Shown: one piece after another, positions 26,389 to 36,333 of the stretch
Layout of the letters: the number at the start of each line of letters is the position of its first letter
How positions within the stretch are numbered: the stretch's first letter is position 1
Source: Longimonas halophila
Lineage (GTDB): Bacteria; Bacteroidota; Rhodothermia; Rhodothermales; Salinibacteraceae
Length of the DNA stretch: 64,000 nucleotides
Direction of reading: 5' to 3'
NCBI RefSeq assembly: GCF_002554705.1
Contig: NZ_PDEP01000004.1
Span: 205,316-269,315, forward strand
Program-made: the position numbers and the translations under genes
The notes under the pieces: model-generated
Database searches by the model: none
The model's input: the letters and a program-made list of their open reading frames with translations, nothing else
Told to the model about the DNA's origin: nothing

Positions 26389-26442
26389 GCATCCCTTCGA
26401 CCCTGATCCGCCAAGATCAACAGCACCGGGGGACCGGCATGC
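26389..26442. repeat. Dispersed intergenic repeat, copy B
   Basis: It starts GCATCCCTTCGACCCTGA and includes GATCAACAGCACCGGGGGA, aligning to copy A at 24833. It lies 68 bases before the start of the T9SS subtilase. The minus strand carries a short frame with LLILADQGRRDAD, which is also partly conserved in copy A (LLIVSNQSRRDA). The repeat may therefore derive from a coding fragment. Confidence 0.65.
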
Positions 26443-26510
26443 CCGACCCGCACGGGAGAGGCAACCGGCATCCCTCGTCCGATTGCTTTCACAACCAACC
26501 GAGGTTTGCC

Positions 26511-29270
26511 ATGAGAACCCTAATGACCATTCTCCTCTTCGCGTTCCTCTTTCCTTTTGCGGCTCTTGCTCAAGTGGGCCCGCCTGACGCTGCTCGTTCT
26601 TTGGAAGGCGTCATCTTGGTCAAGTTTGCCCCTGACGCCGTAAAAACTCCTCCACAGCAGCTTCGGCTCAGCGAGTTACAAGGGCCCGAAGCCGCCCAGA
26701 CACGCCAACTGCTGCGTCCTCCCCTGATTCAAGGCGAACAAGGACGCGGTCAGAAGATCTTCCGCACCTTTGCGCCCAGAGACACGCTCACTCAGCATCG
26801 TCAGACCGGGGAGCCGGTACGCCTCATCGACCTATCACGGTGGTACCGATTTGCCGTGCATGACACAACCGACGTAGACGCGCTCGCGCGGCGGCTTGAA
26901 GCGTTGCCCTCGGTGCTACAGGCTTCGCCAGACTATGAAGCCCGTCCTGACTACACTCCTGAACAGGCCGTTGTGGACCACCCGAGTGCGTCTCACCGGA
27001 CCGATGAACAGCCGCATGCTGTTCGCACCGTGCCGAACGATCCAAAGTTTGATGAGCAGTGGGCCTATGACAACTCAGCGACCGATGCCGATGTAGACGC
27101 TCCCGAAGCGTGGTCAACCAACACTGGTCGGAGTGATGTAACGGTTGCGGTGGTAGACGGTGGCGTAGACCTGGATCACCCTGATCTTGACCCGGGGGAT
27201 CGGAGCCGAGTGGTGCAGGGATATGACTTCGGCGATGACGATGCCAATCCCGATGATGATCGACCATCAGGCACATGGACCGACCATGGCACCCCGGTGG
27301 CCGGAACCATCGGTGCCCGAACTGACAACGGTGAAGGGGTAGCCGGGCTGATGTGGGATCTTCGAATTATGCCCCTGAAGATTGTTGAAACTGACAGAAC
27401 TGGCGATCCACCTGGTTCAAGAGTTATAGAAGCCTTTGACTATGCTCGTTCAAATGGTGCTGATATTATCAACTTCAGTGGGTCCTTTCCTTCAAGCTTC
27501 GGAGCATTGGAGGAAGCTGTCTGGAACGCATATGCGGCGGGATTGATAATGGTAGCTTCTTCTTCAAATGACTTCGAGGATTCCGTACGCTATCCGGCTG
27601 CTCTTCCCTGGGCGATTGGTGTAGGAGCCACGGATAACAACGATGAGAGACACCCCTATTCAAATTACGGTCCCAATCTCGACATTGTCGCCCCGAGCGG
27701 GTTTGAAACTACAAGCCGCGGAGTGAACGGCAATCTGTACGACGGATTTGGCGGCACCTCGCAGGCTGCGCCCGTCGTGAGCGGCGTCGCTGGACTTATC
27801 CTCTCGGAGAGCCGCGATCAGGGGCTTGGCCTGACCAACGCCGCCGTTCAACGCCTCATGGAGCAGACGGCAGATAATGTGCTGAATATGAATGGCCAAG
27901 ACTTTACCGAAGAGTATGGCCACGGTCGCATCAATGCCCGCAGGGCGCTGGAAGCCCTGCAGCCCCCGAACGAAATGGTGCAAGAGCTGGCCACCGGCGG
28001 CTCCAGTAATAGGGTGAGGGAGGACTTCCAGCAAGTTTTCTACACGAGTCCATCTCCAGGGGGCCTCGCGTCGGGAACGTACTTTGTTGACGTGTATGAG
28101 GTCACTGGCCGGGCCTCCTTCTCGACGTACTTTCAGGACGAGCCCCCGCTGGTCTGGATGCACGAAGAAGATACCAAGGGTTGGAGCGCAGCAAACCCCA
28201 ACACGCAGCAGCCCTACGTGAAGATCTCAAACGTCACGCAGGACGGCTTCGATTATAAAACGTGGGTTTATTATGTAAAATCTAATACAAACGGCCAACA
28301 AATTAATGAATGGTATCCAGCTTCTCCCTCCGGGGTAGAGGTTGCGTACAACGCCATGGGCGAACCTGGAACGTTTCCCCTCGAAGTCACCCTCTCCGGC
28401 CCAGGCACTGTAAATAGCGGGCAGGAAGCCACCTGGACGGCCAACGTTGAAGGCGGGGAAGGGTCGACCAGCTACAGTTGGGCGATGCGAGCTCCCGGCT
28501 CCACCAACTGGACACTAAAGTTCTGCTCGGGCCCCTCCTGCTCGCATACCTTCTCGAACTTCGACGACCAGATCCGGGATGGAGCAGTTCGTGTGAGTGT
28601 CACCCGAGGATCCGAAACCGTGCAAGCCAGCCAGACGGTGTTTGTCTCTCCCGACTGTGCCGATAACGTATTCCTCTGTCCGGCGACACAGCTCACCAGT
28701 CTCCGCTCATTTGAAGCCGAACCCCAGAGCGAGTCAGCCCACCTGGCGTGGACAACCACGGGCTCGATGGGCGAAGGCGCCTTCCGTGTGCAGCACCGCG
28801 CCGACAGCACCGCCGCGTGGAGCGACCTCCAGACCGTCGAGGTGGCAGAGAGGACGCAGGTTGACTCTACCGATGCACCAACGTACCAGCTTGAAACCGA
28901 CGCCCTGGCGCCGGGCACGCATCAGTTCCGACTGCAGTGGGCCGCAGGCAGCGAGACGGCGCTTCTGTCGGATGTCGTAGAGGCAGAGATCACACTGGAG
29001 GATCCGTACCAGCTACGGGCGTATCCGAATCCGGTGGGCGCGCAGATGACTGTGGAAAGTGCGGTCAAGGAGCGTCAGCACGTGCGGGTGCAGATCTACG
29101 ATGTGCTCGGGCGGCGCGTTACGACGGTCTACGACGGCCCGATGGCGCCCAACGAGGTGAAGCGCTTCACGGTGCAGCCTGGAACCGACGGTCTGAGCAG
29201 CGGGACGTACTTCCTGCGCATGACCGGCGAGCAGTTCCAAACCACCACGCGCATTAGTGTGGTGCGGTAG
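26511..29270 (+). CDS. Secreted S8 serine peptidase with T9SS C-terminal sorting domain
   Basis: A 919-residue protein. Signal peptide 1-22 (ILLFAFLFPFAALAQ) precedes a propeptide-like region (about 40-150). The peptidase domain has Asp216 in VAVVDGGVDLDHPD, His259 in DHGTPVAGT, oxyanion Asn353 in SSSND and nucleophile Ser417 in GGTSQAAPVVSG. Ig- and FnIII-like modules (about 620-820) follow. The last 85 residues form a type A sorting domain (LRAYPNPVGAQMTVESAV, YDVLGRRVTTVYDG, GTYFLRM), so export by the type IX secretion system is expected. Stretches near 27370-27660 and 28240-28340 are AT-rich compared with the rest. Confidence 0.92.
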   Translation: MRTLMTILLFAFLFPFAALAQVGPPDAARSLEGVILVKFAPDAVKTPPQQLRLSELQGPEAAQTRQLLRPPLIQGEQGRGQKIFRTFAPRDTLTQHRQTGEPVRLIDLSRWYRFAVHDTTDVDALARRLEALPSVLQASPDYEARPDYTPEQAVVDHPSASHRTDEQPHAVRTVPNDPKFDEQWAYDNSATDADVDAPEAWSTNTGRSDVTVAVVDGGVDLDHPDLDPGDRSRVVQGYDFGDDDANPDDDRPSGTWTDHGTPVAGTIGARTDNGEGVAGLMWDLRIMPLKIVETDRTGDPPGSRVIEAFDYARSNGADIINFSGSFPSSFGALEEAVWNAYAAGLIMVASSSNDFEDSVRYPAALPWAIGVGATDNNDERHPYSNYGPNLDIVAPSGFETTSRGVNGNLYDGFGGTSQAAPVVSGVAGLILSESRDQGLGLTNAAVQRLMEQTADNVLNMNGQDFTEEYGHGRINARRALEALQPPNEMVQELATGGSSNRVREDFQQVFYTSPSPGGLASGTYFVDVYEVTGRASFSTYFQDEPPLVWMHEEDTKGWSAANPNTQQPYVKISNVTQDGFDYKTWVYYVKSNTNGQQINEWYPASPSGVEVAYNAMGEPGTFPLEVTLSGPGTVNSGQEATWTANVEGGEGSTSYSWAMRAPGSTNWTLKFCSGPSCSHTFSNFDDQIRDGAVRVSVTRGSETVQASQTVFVSPDCADNVFLCPATQLTSLRSFEAEPQSESAHLAWTTTGSMGEGAFRVQHRADSTAAWSDLQTVEVAERTQVDSTDAPTYQLETDALAPGTHQFRLQWAAGSETALLSDVVEAEITLEDPYQLRAYPNPVGAQMTVESAVKERQHVRVQIYDVLGRRVTTVYDGPMAPNEVKRFTVQPGTDGLSSGTYFLRMTGEQFQTTTRISVVR

Positions 29271-29302
29271 ACGTAAACGCTGGACATGTTGGATGCAGTG
29301 TA

Positions 29303-29341
29303 TAGGGACGCCCCGGCAACGGCCGGGCGTCCCTACGTTTT
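29303..29341 (+). terminator. Intrinsic terminator after the subtilase
   Basis: TAGGGACGCCC (29303-29313) pairs with GGGCGTCCCTA (29325-29335), with an inner CGG/CCG extension, then CGTTTT. It lies 32 bases past the stop and is the strongest hairpin in this part of the window. Confidence 0.8.
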
Positions 29342-29350
29342 GTGAGGGGG

Positions 29351-30415
29351 TTATCGCGCAGGCTGCGCCTCCCTCTGCACATTAGCCCCTGTCCAGTTGC
29401 TCTCAAAACACTCTTTCGGCAACGCCGCAAACGTGCGCCGCCCAAGCGCGAAGTAGTCGAGTGCAATGAAGCGCCGGTAAGGGGGCTGCACCACGCGTCC
29501 GCCGGTAGCCGGGCGGAACGACGTGCGCATGCGGTGGGCGTCAGCGTAGGCACGCACAATCGCGGTGGCGTGGCGAAGCTGACGCTGCCCGATGCGCTGG
29601 GCAAGGGCGCCCGCATCCACCAACACACGCTCGGCAAACGTGCGTGGCCAGGCATAGGGCGGCAGGTTCTTGTAGAGCATCAGCAGACTGTTGCGGAAGT
29701 TGAGATAGGTTTTTTCGGGGGCGTCTTTCGGGAGCGAAGCGCCACCGATGTGATACACCTCGCTGTCGGGCACGTAGCGGATACGGTAGCCAGCGCGTTG
29801 CATCCGCCAGCAGAGGTCGATCTCCTCCATGTGCATGTCGAAGCGCCCGTCGAGGAGGCCGACCTGCTGCAGGGCGGAGCGGCGCATCATGATCGCTGCG
29901 CCCGAAGCCCAGAAGATGTCGGTGGGCGTATCATACTGCCCGCGGTCGCGCTCCATGGTGTCGAAGAGGCGTCCGCGCGTAAACGGGTAGCCCACCCGGT
30001 CGATAAATCCGCCCGCCCCGCCGGCATACTCGAAGCGATCGCGGTCGTCGTACTGGAGCATCTTAGGCTGGGCCGCGCCGATTGCGGCATCCTGCTCGAA
30101 GGTGTCTACCAGCGGATCGAGCCAGCCGGAGGGTACCTCCACGTCGTTGTTCAGCAGCACAATGTAATCGCCCGTAGCGTACGGCACCGCGCGGTTGTTG
30201 CCTTTGCAGAAGCGCCAGTTTTGGGGATGCCGCACGACCTGCACCTGCGGAAACGTCTCTGCAATCCAGTTGGCGGATCCGTCGGTAGAGGCGTTGTCGG
30301 CCACAATGATCTCCAGATTCGGATAGTCCGTGGCCACCACCGAGGGCAAGCACTGCTTCAGGAGCGGCAGCGCGTTCCAGGTGACGATGATAATCGATAC
30401 GCGCGGGACGCTCAT
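29351..30415 (-). CDS. Family 2 glycosyltransferase
   Basis: A 354-residue GT-A fold enzyme. VSIIIVTWNALPLLKQCLPS is the nucleotide-binding start, VADNASTDGS the second strand, and VLLNNDVEVPSGWLDPL holds the metal-site Asp. FDMHMEEIDLCWRMQRAGY is the ED..WR acceptor motif. The pattern is that of rhamnosyltransferase-like enzymes which transfer sugars to surface polysaccharide. Donor and acceptor are unknown. No other glycan gene lies nearby. The 5' leader carries CCATC-rich repeats. Confidence 0.92.
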   Translation of the reverse strand: MSVPRVSIIIVTWNALPLLKQCLPSVVATDYPNLEIIVADNASTDGSANWIAETFPQVQVVRHPQNWRFCKGNNRAVPYATGDYIVLLNNDVEVPSGWLDPLVDTFEQDAAIGAAQPKMLQYDDRDRFEYAGGAGGFIDRVGYPFTRGRLFDTMERDRGQYDTPTDIFWASGAAIMMRRSALQQVGLLDGRFDMHMEEIDLCWRMQRAGYRIRYVPDSEVYHIGGASLPKDAPEKTYLNFRNSLLMLYKNLPPYAWPRTFAERVLVDAGALAQRIGQRQLRHATAIVRAYADAHRMRTSFRPATGGRVVQPPYRRFIALDYFALGRRTFAALPKECFESNWTGANVQREAQPAR

Positions 30416-30587
30416 ACGAGAGGATGGTGGATGGAAGATGGTGGATAGAGCGATTGGTCAGCGGCTTTGCTTGCTCCTCATGATGTCGTTTGTCTGTGTC
30501 ATTAACGGGGCGAACGCACGCGGTGGTTGCAGCGTTATGTGGATGCCGCGTGTAGTCTCGCATCCACCCAACTCATAGGCAGCACTC

Positions 30588-32558
30588 ATGGCCTCCGCAT
30601 CCCCCTCATACACACTCGACGACGCCCGCGCTGCCATGCAGGACCGGTGGGGCTACCCGTCGTTTCGTCCGGGGCAGGAGGCGATCATCGAGGCGGTGCT
30701 TGCCGGACGCGATGTGATGGGCATCTTGCCCACGGGCGGCGGCAAATCGCTCTGCTATCAGGTGCCCGCGGTGCTCTTCGACGGACTCACATTGGTGGTG
30801 TCGCCGCTTATTGCGCTGATGCAGGACCAGGTTGAGGGCTTAGAGCGCCGGGGGATTCGGGCGGCGGCGCTCAACAGCACGCTGTCGCGGCGCGAGCGCG
30901 AGCAGTGCCTCGTAAATGCGGAGCACGGCCTCTACGACGTGCTGTACGTGGCGCCCGAGCGCCTCACCATGACGATGTTTCAGGCGCGCGCATCTGAGCT
31001 CGACGTAGCACTGCTGGCGGTGGACGAGGCGCACTGCGTGAGCGAGTGGGGCCATCACTTTCGTCCTGATTACAAAGAGATTGCCCCGGCCCGCGAGGCG
31101 CTGGGGCATCCATCCATGCTGGCGGTTACCGCCACGGCCACGCCCGAGGTACGCACCGATGTGCAGAAACTCTTGCAGTTGGAGGAGCCGACGGTGGTCG
31201 TGCAGGGCTTTGACCGTCCGAATCTGGTGTGGTCGGTCTTTCAGACGGCGAACAAGCGCGGCAAGCTGCGTGATGTGGTGGAGGGCGTGCCGGGCTGTGG
31301 CATCGTGTATGCGTCCACGCGTCGGAATGTGGAGATGTGGACGGACTGGCTGCAGCGCGAGGGCGTGTCGGCGGCGGGCTACCACGGCGGCATGGCATCA
31401 GGCGACCGCACCACCGCGCAGCAGCAGTGGATTCAGGATGAGGTGCGTGTGATGGTGGCTACGAACGCCTTTGGCATGGGCATCGACAAGCCGGATGTGC
31501 GGTTTGTAGCGCACGTCGACATCCCGTCGTCGCTCGAAGCCTACTACCAGGAAGCAGGCCGCGCCGGACGCGACGGCGAGCGCGCCTATGCGGTGCTGCT
31601 CTACCAGCCGCCCGATGTGGATACGCAGGAGGCGCTCATCGAGTCGGGGCACCCGTCGGTGCAAGAGATCCAGGCGGTGTACACGGCCATCTGCAACGTA
31701 GGCCAGGTGCCACTGGGCAGCGAGCCCGACAGCCCGCTTACGGTCGACATGACCGCGGTACAGCGCGTCACCGACCTGCATGCGTCTAAGATCCGCACAG
31801 CCATCGACATGCTGGAGCGGGCCGATGCGTGGCAGCGCCTGCCCAACCGGCGGCATCGCGGGTGGATTCGATTCCGGCAGGCGGCCTCGTCAGTGCGCAG
31901 CTATGCCCGGCAGCAGTCCAACACGGCCCTGCAAGAGTTTGTGCTCACACTCATTCGCTTTGTGCACGCCGAGGCCTACGCCTCGTGGTGGCCGCTCGAC
32001 ATGAAGCAGCTGGAGCGCCGGATGGACCTGCCGCGCCCGCGCATCCAGAAGGGACTCGACTACCTGGCCGAGCGCGGACTGCTGCAGTGGCGTCCGCCGG
32101 GGCGGGCCATTCACCTGGAGATGCAACATCCCCGCGCCAAGCAGTGGCCGGTGCCGGGAGATGCGGTGAAGGGAGCACGCAAACGAGCCGAGGCGCGCCT
32201 AAAAGCAATGATTGATTACGCAGAGTCGGCCTCGTGTCGGCGGCAGCAGCTGTTGGCCTACTTCGGCGAAGACAGCACGCCGTGCGGACGCTGCGACGTG
32301 TGCCTGGGACGCCACGATCCCGACCCGGTTACGCCTTCCGACGAAGAGGAGCTGCGCCATGTGCTTACGTCCATTGCCCGCGACAAGCCCATGCAGACGT
32401 GGCTACCGGACCAGCCGCGCTACCGGGCGCAGCGGCTGTTGCGGTGGCTGGTGCGCGAGCAGTACGTGGAGCCGCCCCCGCCACAGGCTACCACCTATCG
32501 GCTTACCGCGCAGGGCCAGCGGTTTGTGCCACAGTCGCGCCCCGAAGAAACGTCATAA
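30588..32558 (+). CDS. recQ: RecQ-family ATP-dependent DNA helicase
   Basis: A 656-residue superfamily 2 helicase that unwinds DNA 3' to 5'. The Q-motif region (YPSFRPGQEAII), Walker A (TGGGKS, 49-54), DEAH box (VDEAHCVSEWGHHFRPDY) and motif VI (QEAGRAGRDG) are all present. The zinc-binding cysteines come late (CRRQQLLAYF and CGRCDVCLG, near residues 550-575), after a winged-helix insertion of about 170 residues. This is the layout of the Bacteroidota-type RecQ rather than E. coli RecQ. A C-terminal segment of 80 residues follows, with no clear HRDC. Confidence 0.95.
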   Translation: MASASPSYTLDDARAAMQDRWGYPSFRPGQEAIIEAVLAGRDVMGILPTGGGKSLCYQVPAVLFDGLTLVVSPLIALMQDQVEGLERRGIRAAALNSTLSRREREQCLVNAEHGLYDVLYVAPERLTMTMFQARASELDVALLAVDEAHCVSEWGHHFRPDYKEIAPAREALGHPSMLAVTATATPEVRTDVQKLLQLEEPTVVVQGFDRPNLVWSVFQTANKRGKLRDVVEGVPGCGIVYASTRRNVEMWTDWLQREGVSAAGYHGGMASGDRTTAQQQWIQDEVRVMVATNAFGMGIDKPDVRFVAHVDIPSSLEAYYQEAGRAGRDGERAYAVLLYQPPDVDTQEALIESGHPSVQEIQAVYTAICNVGQVPLGSEPDSPLTVDMTAVQRVTDLHASKIRTAIDMLERADAWQRLPNRRHRGWIRFRQAASSVRSYARQQSNTALQEFVLTLIRFVHAEAYASWWPLDMKQLERRMDLPRPRIQKGLDYLAERGLLQWRPPGRAIHLEMQHPRAKQWPVPGDAVKGARKRAEARLKAMIDYAESASCRRQQLLAYFGEDSTPCGRCDVCLGRHDPDPVTPSDEEELRHVLTSIARDKPMQTWLPDQPRYRAQRLLRWLVREQYVEPPPPQATTYRLTAQGQRFVPQSRPEETS

Positions 32559-32582
32559 GCTCGCCCGTATATCCGCGACAGA

Positions 32583-32954
32583 TCATGGCTCAGACGTAGC
32601 CTCTTGGCGCAGGCTGTCGGCGACGACGCGCACGGCTCGCAGTGAGTCGACGACCTCTTGGTAGAGCGCGTGGTAGGCGTCGGGGTGCCGCGTGTAGTAG
32701 GCACGCGCCGAATCGAAGCGGGCGGGCGCTACGCCGTGCCGGGCCAGAATGCTATCGCGGGGCAGGCGGGTGTCGAGGCCGGGCGTGCTAAGGCGCGCCT
32801 CGGCGATGTGCAAATCCACCAATACCGTGCGCATGGTGTCGCGGTTGAGGGGCGGCTGTTCACTGGAGCACCCCGCGCTGGCGATGAGGAGGCCCCCGCA
32901 CAACAGGGTCGTTGCTGCGAATCCCCCTAAAGAAAACCAGTTGGGTGGATGCAT
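32583..32954 (-). CDS. DUF4296 domain lipoprotein
   Basis: A 123-residue protein with a lipoprotein signal (LLCGGLLIASAGC). The DUF4296 signature follows: MRTVLVDLHIAEARLST, then RDSILARHGVAPARFDSA and YYTRHPDAYHALYQEVVDSL. The family is restricted mainly to Bacteroidota and its function is unknown. It converges on recQ with 24 bases between stops. The start at 32954 is placed at the signal peptide; a longer frame upstream is Arg-rich shadow sequence. Confidence 0.85.
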   Translation of the reverse strand: MHPPNWFSLGGFAATTLLCGGLLIASAGCSSEQPPLNRDTMRTVLVDLHIAEARLSTPGLDTRLPRDSILARHGVAPARFDSARAYYTRHPDAYHALYQEVVDSLRAVRVVADSLRQEATSEP

Positions 32955-33016
32955 AGCAGGGCGGCACGAGGGCAGTAAAGAAGTAGTGCGCAAGAGGGCA
33001 GCACGCAGCAGATCCG

Positions 33017-34162
33017 TTACTCGGACGATGCGAGCGTTTCCTCGGACTGAGTTTCGGCCTGGGTGCGGAAGGTGCGCGCAATCACCTCCATCTGGCGCAG
33101 GAAGTCGCGCTTGCCGTGTTCGGGCGCAAAGACTGCCCCGTTGATCATGTAGACGCGGCCCGTTTCCTGGTCGTAGAACGTGTAGTTCACGAACGGACCG
33201 CCGCCGCCCATCTCCTGGAGACCGTCGCCCTCGTCGGGGCGGCGCACGAAGTGCCACAGGCCGCGTGTGATGTAGGCGTAGCGGTCGAGAAACTCAGTTT
33301 CCTCGGTGTTTAGCGGACGCCGGTAGTCGGTGCGTACAAACCCGGCCACATTGCCACGTAAATATTTTTCGGTGAGCGAATCGCGCGTGGCATAGATCCA
33401 CTCAGGGGTGATATCGCTCGGGGCCATGCCGTCTACGTAGTGAACAAAGAGCTCACGTCGTGTATCGGTAAGCACACGCCGGAGCCAGATGAAGCCGCGA
33501 TTCTCGGTCGTTGTGTCGATGGCGATCTGGTAGTCGTGCTGCACGTTGACGGCAAAGCCATGGTGCTGCATGAGCGTATCTTCGAGATCGTACTGCCGCT
33601 CCTTTTCGAACATCTCGCGCTCCATGCGATCGAGCGTCACCTTGTGAAAGGTGTCGCGGATCTCGGGGCCGCGTTCTTCGATGGCCTGCGCCAACTGCTC
33701 AGAGTTAGCCGCGGTCATGTAGTAGACGCGCTGGCTGCGGCGCCACAGGTCGTTGCGGGGTACCACCACGGGCGTGCCATCGAGCGTAGCCTGCAGCACG
33801 TCATCGGAGAGGCGGCTGCGCAGGAAGTTGGATACGGGGGTGTCGTCGTTGAGCGGAGCCGCAAAGACCACGTTCTTGTGGCGCTGCACAATGTCGAACA
33901 TGCGGTCGGAGGCGAGGTTGACCTGCTGCAGGTCGAAGGAGCGCTCGGGCGTAGGCAGCGTCTCTACGTACGGCCCAATGTGCTGGCGCACGGCATCGCC
34001 GAGCTCGGCGTTCCAGTGGGTGCTGTCGATCACAACCATGATTTCGCCCTCGGGCCCTGTGGCGCGCGGACGGTAGTCGCCTTCGAAGGCGCCTTCGCAT
34101 CCAGTAAAAACCAGCAAAGCAAACAACGGAGCGGCCAGGAGACGAAACGTGCGCGCAAACAT
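33017..34162 (-). CDS. DUF4837 family lipoprotein
   Basis: A 381-residue protein. A signal ending in a lipobox (ALLVFTGC) is followed by an acidic linker. The DUF4837 core contains GEIMVVIDSTHWNAELGDAV, KNVVFAAPLND and GLWHFVRRPDEGDGLQEMGG. The family occurs throughout Bacteroidota and lacks an assigned function. It is probably anchored in the periplasm or outer membrane. It precedes the DUF4296 gene on the same strand with a 62-base gap. Confidence 0.87.
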   Translation of the reverse strand: MFARTFRLLAAPLFALLVFTGCEGAFEGDYRPRATGPEGEIMVVIDSTHWNAELGDAVRQHIGPYVETLPTPERSFDLQQVNLASDRMFDIVQRHKNVVFAAPLNDDTPVSNFLRSRLSDDVLQATLDGTPVVVPRNDLWRRSQRVYYMTAANSEQLAQAIEERGPEIRDTFHKVTLDRMEREMFEKERQYDLEDTLMQHHGFAVNVQHDYQIAIDTTTENRGFIWLRRVLTDTRRELFVHYVDGMAPSDITPEWIYATRDSLTEKYLRGNVAGFVRTDYRRPLNTEETEFLDRYAYITRGLWHFVRRPDEGDGLQEMGGGGPFVNYTFYDQETGRVYMINGAVFAPEHGKRDFLRQMEVIARTFRTQAETQSEETLASSE

Positions 34163-34220
34163 ACGTAGATGGTGCGATTAGACAAAAGAAACAGGACCAA
34201 GGCTCCGTTGCTGTAGACGT

Positions 34221-35060
34221 CTACTCAGCCGGATTGCTCCCGGCGGCCACGGCGTCGCCATGCTTCAGGGCATGCGCAAACTGGCGGATGCGAGCGTATC
34301 GGTCCGCGTCGGAAAGCGTGTCATCATCCCAGCAGGCTTCGATCTCCTTGATGAGCGCCGACCCAACGATAAAGCCGTCGGTGTGCTGCGAGAGCTCTTG
34401 TGCATCCTCGTGGGTTGCAATCCCAAACCCGACCAGCAGCGGATTCTGCGTGACGAGTCCGCGAGCGCGCTTCAGGTAGGATTGCACGGCGCCGCGTCCG
34501 TCAAGGCGCGAGCCCGTAAGGCCCGTCACCGACACCGCATACACGAAGCCGGTAGCCAGCTCATCCACGCGCTGGATGCGCGCATCGGAAGAGTTCGGGG
34601 CGATCAGGAAGACGAGGTCGAGTCCGGCCGCCTGGGCGTGCTCGGTGAGCAGTGTCGCCTCCTCGGGCGGTACATCGGGCAGGATGAGTCCGTCGACCCC
34701 GGCGTTGGCCGCCTTGGTGCAGAACCGCTCGATGCCGTATTGCAGCACGGGGTTGATGTATCCCATGAGCAGGACGGGCGTGTCGCTGCCTTTGCGAAAC
34801 GAGGCGGCCGTGTCGAAGGCGTCGTCCATCTTCACGCCATGCGAGAGCGCGCGGGCGCTGGAGCGCTGGATGGGCAGCCCCTCGGCCAGCGGATCGCTAA
34901 AGGGCATGCCCAGCTCGATGAAGTCGGCGCCGCCGTCGTCGATCGCGTGCAGAACGGGCACGGTGGCGTCGGGATGCGGGAAGCCGTTCGTGGTAAAGAG
35001 GCCCATGGCGGGCGTGCCCTGGGCGCGGCAGGCGGCTAAGGTGTCGGAGAGTCGGGACAT
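34221..35060 (-). CDS. trpA: Tryptophan synthase alpha subunit
   Basis: A 279-residue TIM-barrel enzyme that cleaves indole-3-glycerol phosphate to indole and glyceraldehyde 3-phosphate. Catalytic Glu lies in [19 protein letters not shown], catalytic Asp in [12 protein letters not shown], and the phosphate site in [10 protein letters not shown]. It is the last gene of the trp operon, 43 bases after trpB. The ATG at 35060 fits the family; upstream in-frame sequence is CCATCC-repeat leader. Products pass directly to TrpB through the alpha-beta tunnel. Confidence 0.97.
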   Translation of the reverse strand: MSRLSDTLAACRAQGTPAMGLFTTNGFPHPDATVPVLHAIDDGGADFIELGMPFSDPLAEGLPIQRSSARALSHGVKMDDAFDTAASFRKGSDTPVLLMGYINPVLQYGIERFCTKAANAGVDGLILPDVPPEEATLLTEHAQAAGLDLVFLIAPNSSDARIQRVDELATGFVYAVSVTGLTGSRLDGRGAVQSYLKRARGLVTQNPLLVGFGIATHEDAQELSQHTDGFIVGSALIKEIEACWDDDTLSDADRYARIRQFAHALKHGDAVAAGSNPAE

Positions 35061-35092
35061 TGCGGATGGAGGGATGGAGGGATGGAGGAATG
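35061..35092 (-). repeat. CATCC tandem repeat in the trpA leader
   Basis: On the coding strand the bases just before the trpA ATG read as three near-identical copies of CTCCATCC in a row. Similar CCATC-rich stretches precede trpG (39694-39722), trpF (37096-37130) and the glycosyltransferase gene (30418-30450). No Shine-Dalgarno sequence is seen at these starts. Confidence 0.6.
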
Positions 35093-35103
35093 AAAGAACC
35101 AAT

Positions 35104-36333
35104 TTACCGGTGTTTGGCGATGGTTTGCATGTCCTTATCGCCGCGCCCAGAGCAGTTGAACACGATGATGCCGTCAGGACCGATCTCGCGAGCCAGACGC
35201 TGCATAGGAGCCATGGCGTGGGCGGTTTCAAGGGCCGGAATGATGCCCTCCTGCTCCGACAGCACGCGCACGCCATCCATTGCTTCGGTGTCGGTGGCCG
35301 ACACGTACTCCACGCGTCCGGTGTCTTTCAGATGCGAGTGCTCGGGACCGATGCCGGGATAGTCGAGGCCTGCCGAAATGGAGTGGGCAATCTCGACCTG
35401 TCCGCCGGTGTCTTGCAGCAGATAGCTCATCGCGCCGTGGAGCACGCCGGGGGTGCCCTTTGAGAGGGTCGCGGCGTGGCGTCCGTTAAGCCCTTCACCT
35501 GCCGCTTCTACGCCGATCAGCCGCACGGCCTCGTCTTCAATGTACGGATAGAAGATGCCCATCGCGTTCGAGCCGCCGCCCACGCAGGCCACGACCGCAT
35601 CGGGGGTTTCGCGTCCCTCATGCTCACGAAGCTGGGCGCGCGTCTCATCCCCAATAACGCGGTGGAAGTTGCGCACCATCATGGGGTACGGGTGCGGGCC
35701 CACGACCGAGCCGATGATGTAGAACGTGTCGTCGGGATTCGACACCCAGTCGCGGATGGCTTCGTTTGTCGCATCCTTGAGGGTGCGGCTGCCACTTAGA
35801 GCCGGACGCACCTCGGCACCCATGAGCTCCATGCGCTCTACATTCAGGCGCTGGCGCTCCATGTCTTCCTCGCCCATGAACACGATGCAGTCCATCCCGA
35901 ACTTGGCACAGACGGTGGCCGTGGCCACGCCGTGCTGTCCGGCTCCGGTTTCGGCGATGATGCGCGTTTTGCCCATCCGCCGCGCCAGCAGAATCTGGCC
36001 GATGGTGTTATTGATTTTGTGCGCGCCGGTGTGGCAGAGGTCCTCGCGCTTAGCGTAGATCTTCGCGCCGCCGTAGTAGTCGGTCAGGCGGTCGCAGAAG
36101 GAGAGCGGGGTGGGGCGTCCCACATACTCGCGGAGCAGCGTGCGATACTCAGCATCGAAGGCCGGGTCGGCCTGCGCTTCGGCATACGCTTCACGCAGCT
36201 CTTCGAGCACGGGCACGAGGATCTCCGGTACAAACGCGCCGCCGTACGGGCCAAAGTGACCGGTGTCGTCGGGCGCATTGTAGCGGGCGGTCGTTTCAGA
36301 AGCAACGTTTGGTGCTGTGGATGCGTCGGGCAT
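35104..36333 (-). CDS. trpB: Tryptophan synthase beta subunit
   Basis: A 409-residue PLP enzyme that condenses indole with serine. PLP Lys lies in [13 protein letters not shown], the alpha-contact loop in [25 protein letters not shown] is the catalytic Glu region, and the phosphate cradle is [12 protein letters not shown]. Length and motifs match standard TrpB1. It lies 43 bases before trpA and 90 bases after trpF. Confidence 0.98.
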   Translation of the reverse strand: MPDASTAPNVASETTARYNAPDDTGHFGPYGGAFVPEILVPVLEELREAYAEAQADPAFDAEYRTLLREYVGRPTPLSFCDRLTDYYGGAKIYAKREDLCHTGAHKINNTIGQILLARRMGKTRIIAETGAGQHGVATATVCAKFGMDCIVFMGEEDMERQRLNVERMELMGAEVRPALSGSRTLKDATNEAIRDWVSNPDDTFYIIGSVVGPHPYPMMVRNFHRVIGDETRAQLREHEGRETPDAVVACVGGGSNAMGIFYPYIEDEAVRLIGVEAAGEGLNGRHAATLSKGTPGVLHGAMSYLLQDTGGQVEIAHSISAGLDYPGIGPEHSHLKDTGRVEYVSATDTEAMDGVRVLSEQEGIIPALETAHAMAPMQRLAREIGPDGIIVFNCSGRGDKDMQTIAKHR

